Virus record (IMG/VR): IMGVR_UViG_3300019850_000034
Location: 1 to 22,131 of that record
Source of the DNA: a virus
Direction: 5' to 3' (one strand)
DNA length: 22,131 nucleotides
Shown: one piece after another, positions 14,636-22,131 of the stretch
Layout of the letters: each line of letters begins with the position of its first letter
Position numbering within the stretch: position 1 is the first letter of the stretch
The notes under the pieces: generated by a model
The model's database searches: none
What the model saw: the letters and a program-made list of their open reading frames with translations, nothing else
What the model was told of the DNA's origin: nothing
Program-made: the position numbers and the translations under genes

Positions 14636-15382
14636 ATGTCAAATCAATTAATACAATATTTAAATCAGTATAGTAATGATGTAGAACTTCCAAGTATAGG
14701 TAAAACAGTATCAATAAGACCTATTACAACAGGACAAATGAAAAGAGTATTAGCATATTCTGATAATGATGATCCTTTTGTGATAGATGATATTCTTGAT
14801 GATATTATAAATGATTGTGTAACAACAGAAGATTTTAATATCAATGATATATCTATTCAGGATAGATTTTCTTTAATTATTAACATTAGAAAAATTACTA
14901 AAGGTGATACTTATACTTTTCATACTAAATGTCCAGAATGTAAAACAGAACTTATTAATGTAATAGATATCAATAAGATGAAAAATAAACCGTATCCTGA
15001 AAAGATAAATCCTGTTATTAAACTAACGGATACATTATCAGCTAATATGTCTTTCATGACAAGAGGTATGCAAAAAGAAGCTGTTAATATTGTAAGAAAT
15101 GATAAAACACTTAATGAAGATCAAAAAATGGTAGAAATGGCGACATATTTATATGCAATTTCTATAGATTCTTTTGAAACACCTGCTGGTAATATAAATA
15201 ATGCAAGTGTAAATGATAAAAAAGAATTACTTGATAATTTAAGTGAAAAAACATATGAAAATATAACAAATTGGTTTAAAGAAGTAGATTATGGTTATGT
15301 TTTTACATATAAACCTTATTGTAGATTTTGTAAATGGGAAGATGAAGAACAAGATATACCACTATCAAGTTTTTTCTTCTAA
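14636..15382 (+). CDS. 26: gp26-like baseplate/tail assembly chaperone (0-frame product)
   Basis: The 248-aa protein resembles the T4 gp26 family: an N-terminal ELPSIGKTVSIRPITTGQMKRVL (about 17-39), acidic helices, a KITKGDTYTFHTKCPEC strand-knuckle with C99/C102, and a second CRFC knuckle at 229/232, together able to form a zinc ribbon. T4 gp26 works in baseplate hub assembly. The gene follows the tube and precedes the tape measure, the place where tailed phages encode tail assembly chaperones. The last codons SSFFF before TAA contain a slippery heptamer in frame and are followed by a GC-rich hairpin, so a second, longer product is expected. AAAGGTG is the SD. Confidence 0.8.
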   Translation: MSNQLIQYLNQYSNDVELPSIGKTVSIRPITTGQMKRVLAYSDNDDPFVIDDILDDIINDCVTTEDFNINDISIQDRFSLIINIRKITKGDTYTFHTKCPECKTELINVIDINKMKNKPYPEKINPVIKLTDTLSANMSFMTRGMQKEAVNIVRNDKTLNEDQKMVEMATYLYAISIDSFETPAGNINNASVNDKKELLDNLSEKTYENITNWFKEVDYGYVFTYKPYCRFCKWEDEEQDIPLSSFFF

Positions 15383-15405
15383 GGCATCTGATGTTATCAG
15401 ATGCC
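15370..15405 (+). promoter_or_regulatory. Candidate -1 programmed ribosomal frameshift signal
   Basis: The heptamer T TTT TTC (15370-15376) is in the zero frame as X XXY YYZ. A 6-base spacer, TTCTAA, contains the zero-frame stop. Then comes a perfect 10-bp hairpin (15383-15392 with 15396-15405, loop GTT), far richer in GC than its surroundings. After a -1 slip translation continues CTT CTA AGG CAT CTG ATG into the downstream 57-codon frame. Confidence 0.8.
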
Positions 15406-15564
15406 GATTTAAATAATATAATAGAAGAACAATATTATCTTTCTAAATATGCACATATATCTTATACTGAATCTACTTTAATGTCAGATTGGGAAAGAAC
15501 AATGTTATTAAACTTTATTATAAGGGATAATAAAGAAGAACAAAATAGTTATGAAAATATATAA
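15391..15564 (+). CDS. Frameshift extension of the gp26-like chaperone (57 codons)
   Basis: This short frame is in the -1 frame relative to the upstream gene and is reached exactly by the candidate frameshift, giving a fusion of about 309 aa (247 residues, then LLRHL, then these 57). It is acidic and helical, with IIEEQYYLSKYAHIS and a SDWERTMLLNFIIRD motif. From memory, a WER or ER motif before a helix is common in the second reading frame of tail assembly chaperones. Its own ATG (15391) lies inside the hairpin and only a weak AAGG precedes it, so independent translation is less likely but possible through coupling to the upstream stop. Confidence 0.75.
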   Translation: MLSDADLNNIIEEQYYLSKYAHISYTESTLMSDWERTMLLNFIIRDNKEEQNSYENI

Positions 15565-15571
15565 ACCTCAC

Positions 15572-15596
15572 TTTATTTTATATAATGTAAAATAAA
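15572..15596 (+). other. A/T inverted repeat before the terminator
   Basis: A 9-bp perfect stem (15572-15580 with 15588-15596) made only of A and T with a 7-base loop. It is too weak for a clear function and may arise from base composition. Confidence 0.3.
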
Positions 15597-15610
15597 AGGA
15601 TTAATAGTCT

Positions 15611-15652
15611 AAAGGGTATAATCTATATAAAAATAGGTTATACCCTTTTTTT
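15611..15652 (+). terminator. Rho-independent terminator before the tape measure gene
   Basis: A 16-bp stem with one G-U pair (15611-15626 with 15633-15648), a 6-base loop and a run of seven T (15646-15652). It is the strongest terminator in the window. The tape measure gene starts 26 bases later with no promoter visible in between, so the element probably attenuates readthrough. Confidence 0.9.
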
Positions 15653-15678
15653 ATAGATATTAAAGTTTAAGGTACAAT

Positions 15679-18600
15679 ATGAAACAAACAAGTATAAATG
15701 ATATAATAAAAGGTTATACAGAATCAGTAGATGTAACAAAAGATAATATAGATGATTTAACAGTAGAAATAGCTATGATGGCAAAACAAAGTAGTGATTT
15801 TATTAAAGAATCTTCTATAACACGAGATGATATTTATAAAAATTTATCAAAACATATAGTATCTACATCAGATAGTGTAGAAGAATTGGATAATTCTATT
15901 AAAGAAACATCATCAAATGTAAAAGATAGTAATAAAGAAATAGTAAAAAACACATCAAATTTTTCTCAAATTATGGGCAATGCTGTAGATCTTACTAAAT
16001 CAAAATTTTCTGATTTAGATACTGTTGATACTGTTCAACAACATACTAATGATATGTTTAGAGGTGTAATGGGTGATACAATGAGACATTTTGATATGGG
16101 AATGTCTTTGTTTTCATCAATGAAAAATGATTTTAAAAAAATATTTGGTATTAAGAAAAAAAAGACAGGTGTTGAAAAAGAAGTTAGTGGTATTAGAAAA
16201 ATATTGTTGAAAGGTTTATTACTTAATAAACAAGAACATCTTGAAGATTTAAGAGAAAGAAAAGATAAAGATAAAAAAAGCATGTTGTTTATAGAAATTA
16301 TAGCCATGTTGATAGGTGGTTTGTTAAGAAAACTTATTTTACCATTTGAAATAATAATAGAAACATTAAAAACGTTTGCTAAAGGATTAAACTTAAAATT
16401 ATTATTTAAAGGTACTAATAAATTATCAAAATCCATTTTAAAAATATCTGAATCATTTAAAATGTTATATAATAATATGAAATCTATTTTAAAAATGAGA
16501 TTTGCTAACATTTTTAAGAAAGGTGGTATTATATTCAAACTTAGTAAATTCTTTTCAATGATAAAAGATAAATCTAAAGTTATAACATCTATTGTAAAAA
16601 CTTTTGCATTTAAGTCAAGAGTGTTTACACTTATATTTAAATCTATAAAAGCAGGATTTAAATTTTTAGGATGGCCATTACAAATTATTTTTTCATTAAT
16701 AGACTTTATTAAAGGATTTGCTAAATCAAATGAAAAATCATTCTTTGGTAAATTTAAAGATGGTGTTGTTGAAATGATAACATCATTTTTTGAAATGCCT
16801 ATTAGATTATTAGCATGGATGATTGAAAAAGTATCATTTGGTAAAATAAGAGGACTTGGTGATGATTGGATAAGTTTGTTTAGAGAAAATGTATTAGGTA
16901 TATTTGCTCCATTAACTTATGTATTAAGTATTATAAAAAATGTGGGTTCTACTTTAAATAAATTAGGTAAATTTGGTAAGATGTTGAAATTTATAGGTAA
17001 ATTATTTCCAAAGTTTATAGGTAAATTATTTTATCCGATAACTATTTTGCTTAGTGTATTTGATTTTGTAAAAGGTTTTGCTGAATCAGAAGATAAATCA
17101 ATTTTTGGTAGATTAAAAAGTGGTATAGTATCAGTTTTTATGGGTTTGGTTGAATTACCATTAAAAATATTAGGTTTTGTTATTGATAAAATTATATCAT
17201 TTGTAACTGGTTCTGATTTTACTGGTTCTGGTAATTCATTAATTAAAATAGTTAAAGGTACATTTTCATTTATTGTGGATTCAATATTAAAACCATTTAG
17301 AATGATATGGGAATATTTAAAAATGGTAGGAAATATTTTCACAGGTGATTTTGAAGGTGCTATTGAAAATATAAAAAATATAGGTAGAGAGATGTTTTCA
17401 CCTATTCTTGATTTTTTTGAAAATATAAGTCAATTTATATGGAATCTTATTCCTGATAAAATACAAGATAATATTAAAGAAATATTTTCACCTATTACTG
17501 GATTTTTTGTTAAAATAGGTAAGTTTGTTGGTAAAATACTTAGTTTTGTTGCCAGTAAATTAAAAAAGATACCTGTTATTGGTAAATTCTTTAAATCTGA
17601 TAATGAAAAGAATACTGAAAAAATTAATGACCTTGTTAAACAAAAACAAAAATTAAAACAAGATATAGCAAAACAGGAACAAGAAATAAAAAGTGGTGAT
17701 AATAGAACATGGGCAGGTAGAAAAAGAACAACCATAATAAAAAACAAAAAAGAAGATGTTGCCAAAATAAATAAACAGATAGAAGAAGAAAAAGCCAAAC
17801 AAGGAACTGTAGTTTATGAAAAGGTAAAAGGTGAATTAAAAGTAAAACATGATTATAGAACTGAATTTCAAAAACAAAGAGCTTTATCAAGAAAAGAAGA
17901 GTCTAAGAAAACAAAAGAAAAAATTCGTTCAAGAACTACAGATGCTACAGGTGCTACAGGTGTTGCAGGTATTACAGGTGTTAAATCTAAAGCTTATTCA
18001 CGAATAAAAAAAGAAGAAGGTTATAGAAAAAATTTATATCGTGATTCAAGAGGTTATTGGACAGGTGGCCATGGTACATTGATATCAAAAGATAAATCAA
18101 TTACTAAAAAACAAGCTAATACACTTGCAAATAAGAAATTCGGTTTTTCCGAATCTATGTCAAATAAAGAGAAATCATCATTATGGAATAAACAATACAA
18201 TAAAGATTTTATAAAAGCAAAACAAAGTATGGAAAAATACGCTCTTAAACAAGGTGTGCCTCTTAATGATAAACAAAAAGATGTATTAACAGATATGTCT
18301 TATAATATGGGCATTAAGAAATTATCAGGTTTTCATGATATGTGGGGTGCTTTGAAGAAAGGTGATACAAATAAAGCTGCAAATGAAATGATGGATTCTA
18401 AATGGTACGGTCAAGTAGGTGATAGATCAAAAAATCTTGTTGCTGAAATGAGATCTTCTAAACCATCACAACTTGAAGGTATAAATGGTGCTGTAATTGC
18501 TAAAGCAAATATGAAAAAAAGAGAAGTAGAAAGTAGAAAAGGTCTTGGAAAAACAATAAGTAAGAATATGAAGAATATGAATAAAACTGTAGCGTCAAAT

Positions 18601-18711
18601 CAACAAACACAACCTGTTGTTATAAATAATAACAACCAAAACCATGAACCACCAGAAGATATTGAAAGTATGAGCATTTTATGGTTAAATAAATCTTATG
18701 GATTAGGATAA
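15679..18711 (+). CDS. 29: Tape measure protein with C-terminal GH24 lysozyme domain
   Basis: At 1010 aa this is the longest gene. Residues 1-170 are polar and helical. Residues about 200-640 alternate hydrophobic helices and basic linkers, with an internal repeat at about 328-395 and 447-512 sharing DF.KGFA.S..KS.FG....G. A coiled, charged stretch (about 650-745) and a Gly/Thr-rich linker (754-768) follow. Then comes a T4-lysozyme-type domain (about 772-945) with the complete triad E780, D789, T795 at T4 spacing (E-9-D-6-T, in EEGY, YRDSRGYWT) and an N-rich tail. The first part sets tail length and probably inserts in the inner membrane at DNA entry; the lysozyme cuts peptidoglycan. In T4 the tail lysozyme is in gp5 instead. 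Weak AAGG SD. Confidence 0.9.
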   Translation: MKQTSINDIIKGYTESVDVTKDNIDDLTVEIAMMAKQSSDFIKESSITRDDIYKNLSKHIVSTSDSVEELDNSIKETSSNVKDSNKEIVKNTSNFSQIMGNAVDLTKSKFSDLDTVDTVQQHTNDMFRGVMGDTMRHFDMGMSLFSSMKNDFKKIFGIKKKKTGVEKEVSGIRKILLKGLLLNKQEHLEDLRERKDKDKKSMLFIEIIAMLIGGLLRKLILPFEIIIETLKTFAKGLNLKLLFKGTNKLSKSILKISESFKMLYNNMKSILKMRFANIFKKGGIIFKLSKFFSMIKDKSKVITSIVKTFAFKSRVFTLIFKSIKAGFKFLGWPLQIIFSLIDFIKGFAKSNEKSFFGKFKDGVVEMITSFFEMPIRLLAWMIEKVSFGKIRGLGDDWISLFRENVLGIFAPLTYVLSIIKNVGSTLNKLGKFGKMLKFIGKLFPKFIGKLFYPITILLSVFDFVKGFAESEDKSIFGRLKSGIVSVFMGLVELPLKILGFVIDKIISFVTGSDFTGSGNSLIKIVKGTFSFIVDSILKPFRMIWEYLKMVGNIFTGDFEGAIENIKNIGREMFSPILDFFENISQFIWNLIPDKIQDNIKEIFSPITGFFVKIGKFVGKILSFVASKLKKIPVIGKFFKSDNEKNTEKINDLVKQKQKLKQDIAKQEQEIKSGDNRTWAGRKRTTIIKNKKEDVAKINKQIEEEKAKQGTVVYEKVKGELKVKHDYRTEFQKQRALSRKEESKKTKEKIRSRTTDATGATGVAGITGVKSKAYSRIKKEEGYRKNLYRDSRGYWTGGHGTLISKDKSITKKQANTLANKKFGFSESMSNKEKSSLWNKQYNKDFIKAKQSMEKYALKQGVPLNDKQKDVLTDMSYNMGIKKLSGFHDMWGALKKGDTNKAANEMMDSKWYGQVGDRSKNLVAEMRSSKPSQLEGINGAVIAKANMKKREVESRKGLGKTISKNMKNMNKTVASNQQTQPVVINNNNQNHEPPEDIESMSILWLNKSYGLG
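17938..17982 (+). repeat. Five 9-bp repeats coding a Thr-Gly linker
   Basis: Five degenerate copies of ACAGGTGYT encode TDA-TGA-TGV-AGI-TGV, a collagen-like flexible linker that separates the tape measure body from the lysozyme domain. Confidence 0.85.
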
Positions 18712-18714
18712 ATT

Positions 18715-19458
18715 ATGATATTTATACAAGAATTTCCAAGATCAGGGGCGGCAACTGATTTAACAAGGATAAACATTAATGCTTATCAAATAAAACAACA
18801 AAACTTAAATCCAAGAGATCCAAACTATATACAAAAATCTGGACTAATAAGTTCTTGGAGTTTCATTGGTTTTAGTGATATCCAAGAAGGAATTAGTCAT
18901 AATTGGGAATCTTATGGTTCTATATTAGGTCGTGTTACTGAAAAAATAGCAACTGCAAAATCAGATTTTAAACAAGTAAATACGGCTATAACTGGTGTTG
19001 TAGGTGGTTCTGAAGGTGCCAATAAAGGATTACAAAAAGCATTAAATAATACTAATACCGAATCAGCAAAATATAAAGTTGATACACCTCTTGTATATAC
19101 AGGATCACAAAGAAGACAAATTTCATTTACGTTTACTCTTCAACAATGGCAAAATTTAAAAACTGATGTATTAGATCCAATTCACGAGTTTAGAAAATTG
19201 TCTTGTGCCGGAATTGAAGGAAAAAGTGTAGATGTTATTGATTTCCCTGCTGTATTTTCAATAAATACTATACCTGTAGGATTTGTGCATATTCAAGATG
19301 CAGCTTGTACTGATGTTCAAATAACATGGAATTCACCTCATTCTGCTGGTATTCCAAAACGAGCAGAATTAACAGTTACATTTACTGATTTAAGACCATT
19401 ATATAAATCAAGTTGGGGTGATGCAGCTGGTGGTTTAATTACAACTGATACTGAATAA
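18715..19458 (+). CDS. 48: Baseplate tail-tube cap, gp48/gp54-like
   Basis: This 247-aa protein directly follows the tape measure, as genes 48 and 54 follow 29 in T4. A conserved block runs VYTGSQRRQISFTFTLQQW (about 127-145) through LDPIHEFRKLSC, a FPAVFSINTIPVGFVHIQDAACTDVQITW stretch (about 177-205), and AELTVTFTDLRPLY (about 216-229). This fits the tube-like fold of gp48 and gp54, which join baseplate to first tube ring. I cannot separate gp48 from gp54 by eye; only one such gene is present here. The start is 3 bases after the previous stop, with AGGA upstream. Confidence 0.75.
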   Translation: MIFIQEFPRSGAATDLTRININAYQIKQQNLNPRDPNYIQKSGLISSWSFIGFSDIQEGISHNWESYGSILGRVTEKIATAKSDFKQVNTAITGVVGGSEGANKGLQKALNNTNTESAKYKVDTPLVYTGSQRRQISFTFTLQQWQNLKTDVLDPIHEFRKLSCAGIEGKSVDVIDFPAVFSINTIPVGFVHIQDAACTDVQITWNSPHSAGIPKRAELTVTFTDLRPLYKSSWGDAAGGLITTDTE

Positions 19459-19469
19459 AAATTATAACA

Positions 19470-19532
19470 TTTACATTATTTGTATTATATTATATAATAA
19501 TATACTATAAGTGATAAAAGCAATAATGTAAA
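19470..19532 (+). other. 11-bp inverted repeat before an HNH gene
   Basis: TTTACATTATT (19470-19480) pairs with AATAATGTAAA (19522-19532), enclosing 41 A/T-rich bases. The distal arm lies 14 bases before the HNH start, which lacks an SD. It may fold over the start region; the T4 homing genes I-TevI and others use upstream hairpins to limit translation, but that link is inference. Confidence 0.45.
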
Positions 19533-19546
19533 AATGAATTTATAAA

Positions 19547-20881
19547 ATGGCAAAAAGAAAAACAACACAACAGTTTATAGAAGATGCAAAGAAAGTGCAT
19601 GGTGATAAGTACAATTATTCTTTAATACAGTATAAGAACAATAAAACTAAAGTAAAAATAATTTGTCCTGAACATGGTGTATTTGAACAAAGACCAAATC
19701 ATCATTTAAAAGGACAGGGATGTAAAAAATGTAGTATAATATTAAAATTAAATGAACAAAGAAAAACAACACAACAGTTTATAGAAGATGCAAAGAAAAC
19801 ACATGGTGATAAATACGATTATTCTTTAGTGCAATATAAAAATGCAAGAACTAAAGTAAAAATTATATGTCCTGTACATGGTATATTTGAACAAAGAGCA
19901 ATAAATCATTTAGATGGTAGAGGTTGCCAAAAATGTGGTGGTACTATAAAAAAATCAACACAACAATTTATAGAAAAAGCACAAGAAATACATGGTGATA
20001 AATATGATTATTCTTTAGTTGATTACAGAAATGCACATACTAAAGTAAAAATAATATGCCCTGAACATGACACTTTTGAACAAAGCCCTCATTCTCATTT
20101 AAATGGTAGAGGATGTAAAAAATGTAAAAATATATCAATATCAAATATATTTAAAAAATCAATACAACAATTTATTATAGATGCAAAAAAAATACATGGT
20201 GATAAATACAATTATTCTTTAGTACAATATAAAAATTCTGATACTAAAGTAAAAATTATATGTCCTGTACATGGTATATTTGAACAAAAACCTGATAATC
20301 ATTTACAAGGATGTGGATGCCCTAAATGTGTAGGTAGATATAGAAAAAAATATGCAAAGAATAATATACCAGTTTATGATACATATGTAAAACAATTAGA
20401 ACCTTATGGTGTTTCTTGTAGAAAGAATAAAGAAGATTCAAATGTATTAGAAGTTAAATGCATGTATTGTGATAGATGGTATATACCTACATTAAGTTCT
20501 ATATGGAGTAAAATTCAATGTATAAATGGAAATTCATTAGGAGAATGTAATCTGTATTGTTCTAATGAATGCAAACAAGCATGTCCTACTTATAAACAAA
20601 TTTTATATCCTAAAGGATTTAAAGATGATAAAACAAATACATCAAGGGAAGTTCAACCTGCATTAAGAAAACTTGTTCTAAAAAGGGATAATTATACCTG
20701 TCAAAGATGTGGTGCAACTGATATAGAATTGCATTGCCACCATTATGAAGGTATAGAAGTTAATCCTATTGAATCTGCTGATGCAGATAATTGTATTACA
20801 TTATGCAAAAATTGTCATAATGATATACATAAAGCTGATAAATGTGGCATTAAACAATATCAAAGAAAAGAATGCAAATAG
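19547..20881 (+). CDS. HNH homing endonuclease with four zinc repeats
   Basis: A 444-aa member of the same family as the minus-strand pair. The four repeats have complete ligand sets at C40/H43/C59/C62, C108/H111/C127/C130, C171/H174/C190/C193 and C239/H242/C258/C261. A Cys-rich linker domain follows (CMYC 305-308, C325, C334, C338, C342, C346), then the HNH nuclease with CQRC 385-388, H398/H399, N415, CKNC 420-423 and H424/H428. It lacks an SD. It lies between the gp48-like gene and gp53, and the tail genes on both sides are intact, so it is free-standing and not intron-borne. Confidence 0.9.
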   Translation: MAKRKTTQQFIEDAKKVHGDKYNYSLIQYKNNKTKVKIICPEHGVFEQRPNHHLKGQGCKKCSIILKLNEQRKTTQQFIEDAKKTHGDKYDYSLVQYKNARTKVKIICPVHGIFEQRAINHLDGRGCQKCGGTIKKSTQQFIEKAQEIHGDKYDYSLVDYRNAHTKVKIICPEHDTFEQSPHSHLNGRGCKKCKNISISNIFKKSIQQFIIDAKKIHGDKYNYSLVQYKNSDTKVKIICPVHGIFEQKPDNHLQGCGCPKCVGRYRKKYAKNNIPVYDTYVKQLEPYGVSCRKNKEDSNVLEVKCMYCDRWYIPTLSSIWSKIQCINGNSLGECNLYCSNECKQACPTYKQILYPKGFKDDKTNTSREVQPALRKLVLKRDNYTCQRCGATDIELHCHHYEGIEVNPIESADADNCITLCKNCHNDIHKADKCGIKQYQRKECK

Positions 20882-20906
20882 AATAAGGAAAGCAAGGAAG
20901 ATTAAA

Positions 20907-21290
20907 ATGAGTATTAAAAAAACAAAAAGAACATATAGAGATTTAACATCTTATGAATTGCCTATCTCATCTCGTTTAAATGCCTATAATATATTGAAAA
21001 TAACAGAAACTAATCAACATTTCTTAAATATATTTAAACATTTTGAAATATCACAAAATATAAAAAATGATGATAATTTCTTTACAAAGCATATATGTAT
21101 AGATACAGATTGGCTCGATAACATAAGTTATGAACATTATCAAACAAGTTATTATTGGTTTGTTTTGGCTGAATTGAATGATGTGGTATCACCATTTGAG
21201 TCTTTATATGAAGGAAAAATGATTAAAGTTTTAAAACCATCATATTTTTATTATATATTTAGAGATTTTAAAAAGATTAAGGATTTATAA
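20907..21290 (+). CDS. 53: Baseplate wedge protein, gp53-like
   Basis: The frame is open from 20769, but that part overlaps the HNH gene; ATG 20907 has AAGGAAG 6 bases upstream and is the better start, giving 127 aa. The sequence RDLTSYELPISSRLN, then WLDNISYEHYQTSYYWFVLAELNDVVSPFESLYEG (about 68-102) and a closing VLKPSYFYYIFRDF match the YG-x-YYW-x3-N-x-i-dPf pattern of gp53-type baseplate wedge proteins. It is shorter than T4 gp53 (196 aa). It is enclosed by two HNH genes, with one base between its stop and the following ATG. Confidence 0.7.
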   Translation: MSIKKTKRTYRDLTSYELPISSRLNAYNILKITETNQHFLNIFKHFEISQNIKNDDNFFTKHICIDTDWLDNISYEHYQTSYYWFVLAELNDVVSPFESLYEGKMIKVLKPSYFYYIFRDFKKIKDL

Positions 21291-21291
21291 A

Positions 21292-22131
21292 ATGCCAAAA
21301 AGAAAAACAACTGAACAGTTTATAATTGATGCTAGAAAAGTACATGCTGATAAATATGATTATAAATTAGTTGATTATAAGAATGCAAAAATCAAAGTAA
21401 AAATTATATGCTTTGAACATGGTATATTTGAACAAGAAGCAGATTCTCATTTAAGAGGATGTGGTTGTCCTAAATGTGCAAATATGTATAAATCAAACAA
21501 AAAAAGAAAAACTATAGAACAATTTATAATAGATGCACAGAAAGTTCATAGTGATAAGTATAATTATTCTTTAGTTCAATATAAGAATAATAAGACTAAA
21601 GTAAAAATTATATGTCCTGTACATGGTACATTTGAACAAATACCAACTAATCATTTAAAAGGACAAGGTTGCCCTAAATGTGCAGGTAAATATGAAGAAA
21701 AATATTTTACTAATAATATACCTGTTTATAATACATACACAAATCAATTAAAACCATATAATATTGATTGCAGAAAAAATAAAAAAGATTTAAATGTATT
21801 AGAAGTTAAATGCATGTATTGTGATAGATGGTATATACCTACATTGAATTCTATACAAGCTAAAATACAGTGTATAAATGGAAATGGGTATGGAGAATGC
21901 AATTTATATTGTTCTGATACATGCAAACAAGCATGTCCTACTTATGCTCAAAAAATATATCCTAAAGGATTTAAAAATGATAGAACCAATACTTCAAGGG
22001 AAGTACAACCTGCATTAAGAAAACTTGTTTTAAAAAGGGATAATTATACCTGTCAAAAGTGCAGTGCAACTGATACAGAATTACATTGTCATCATTATGA
22101 AGGTATAGAAGTTAATCCTATTGAATCCGCA
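21292..22131 (+). CDS. HNH homing endonuclease with two zinc repeats, 3' end cut off
   Basis: The ATG follows the gp53 stop after one base, without SD. 280 codons are open to the window end. There are two zinc repeats (C-x2-H-x15-C-x2-C each), then the Cys-rich linker (CMYC, LYCSDTC) and the first half of the HNH domain (CQKC, LHCHH, ending at NPIESA). The missing part should hold ADADNC and the final CxxCH. It is the shortest array of the four copies. Confidence 0.9.
   Translation, partial: MPKRKTTEQFIIDARKVHADKYDYKLVDYKNAKIKVKIICFEHGIFEQEADSHLRGCGCPKCANMYKSNKKRKTIEQFIIDAQKVHSDKYNYSLVQYKNNKTKVKIICPVHGTFEQIPTNHLKGQGCPKCAGKYEEKYFTNNIPVYNTYTNQLKPYNIDCRKNKKDLNVLEVKCMYCDRWYIPTLNSIQAKIQCINGNGYGECNLYCSDTCKQACPTYAQKIYPKGFKNDRTNTSREVQPALRKLVLKRDNYTCQKCSATDTELHCHHYEGIEVNPIESA

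Noticed and set aside
20769-20906. N-terminal extension of the gp53-like frame into the HNH gene
   Set aside because: It overlaps the HNH catalytic region out of frame; ATG 20907 has a good SD.
1-22131. tRNA genes, rRNA, integrase or attachment sites
   Set aside because: None was seen on reading both strands by eye; the gaps between genes are too short for most tRNAs and hold hairpins or promoters instead.

Overview
The window is part of a strongly AT-rich genome of a T4-like contractile-tailed bacteriophage (myovirus). The assignment rests on a run of recognisable T4-type virion genes: small terminase gp16, large terminase gp17, neck proteins gp13 and gp14, tail terminator gp15, tail sheath gp18, tail tube gp19, a gp26-type baseplate/tail chaperone, a tape measure protein, a gp48/gp54-type tube cap and a gp53-type baseplate wedge protein. 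T4-type late promoter octamers (TATAAATA) precede several of these genes. The host cannot be read from the sequence. AT richness, scrambled module order and many repeated homing endonucleases recall Campylobacter myophages, but that is only a guess.

Layout. Bases 1-2552 (+) hold the end of an unknown gene, an unknown 195-aa protein, a phage PurA/PurZ-type adenylosuccinate synthetase homologue with Ser at the catalytic Asp position, and a lipoprotein followed by a strong terminator. Bases 2614-5592 (-) hold gp16 followed by two tandem HNH homing endonucleases, each carrying an array of zinc-binding repeats. From 5659 onward (+) come gp17, gp13, gp14, a duplicated gene pair with a possible ADP-ribosyltransferase-like pattern, a small helical protein, gp15, a tail-tube-like protein, gp18, gp19, the gp26-like chaperone with an apparent -1 frameshift extension, a terminator, the tape measure with a built-in lysozyme domain, the gp48-like cap, a third HNH endonuclease, gp53, and a fourth HNH endonuclease cut by the window end.

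How it works together. Most of the window is a packaging, neck, tail and baseplate module expressed late in infection. gp16/gp17 package DNA; gp13/gp14 close the head; gp15 and probably the 169-aa tube-like protein cap the tail; gp18/gp19 form sheath and tube around the tape measure. The gp26-like protein and its frameshifted form probably chaperone tape-measure or hub assembly. The HNH genes are probably free-standing selfish elements placed between essential genes.

The strongest candidates for something undescribed are: a textbook -1 slippery heptamer plus hairpin at the end of the gp26-like gene; the PurZ-like enzyme with sequence signs of altered substrate and nucleotide use; the HNH family whose zinc-repeat arrays vary from 2 to 4 units; and a 109-bp perfect duplication that has put the gp16 C-terminus onto a homing endonuclease.
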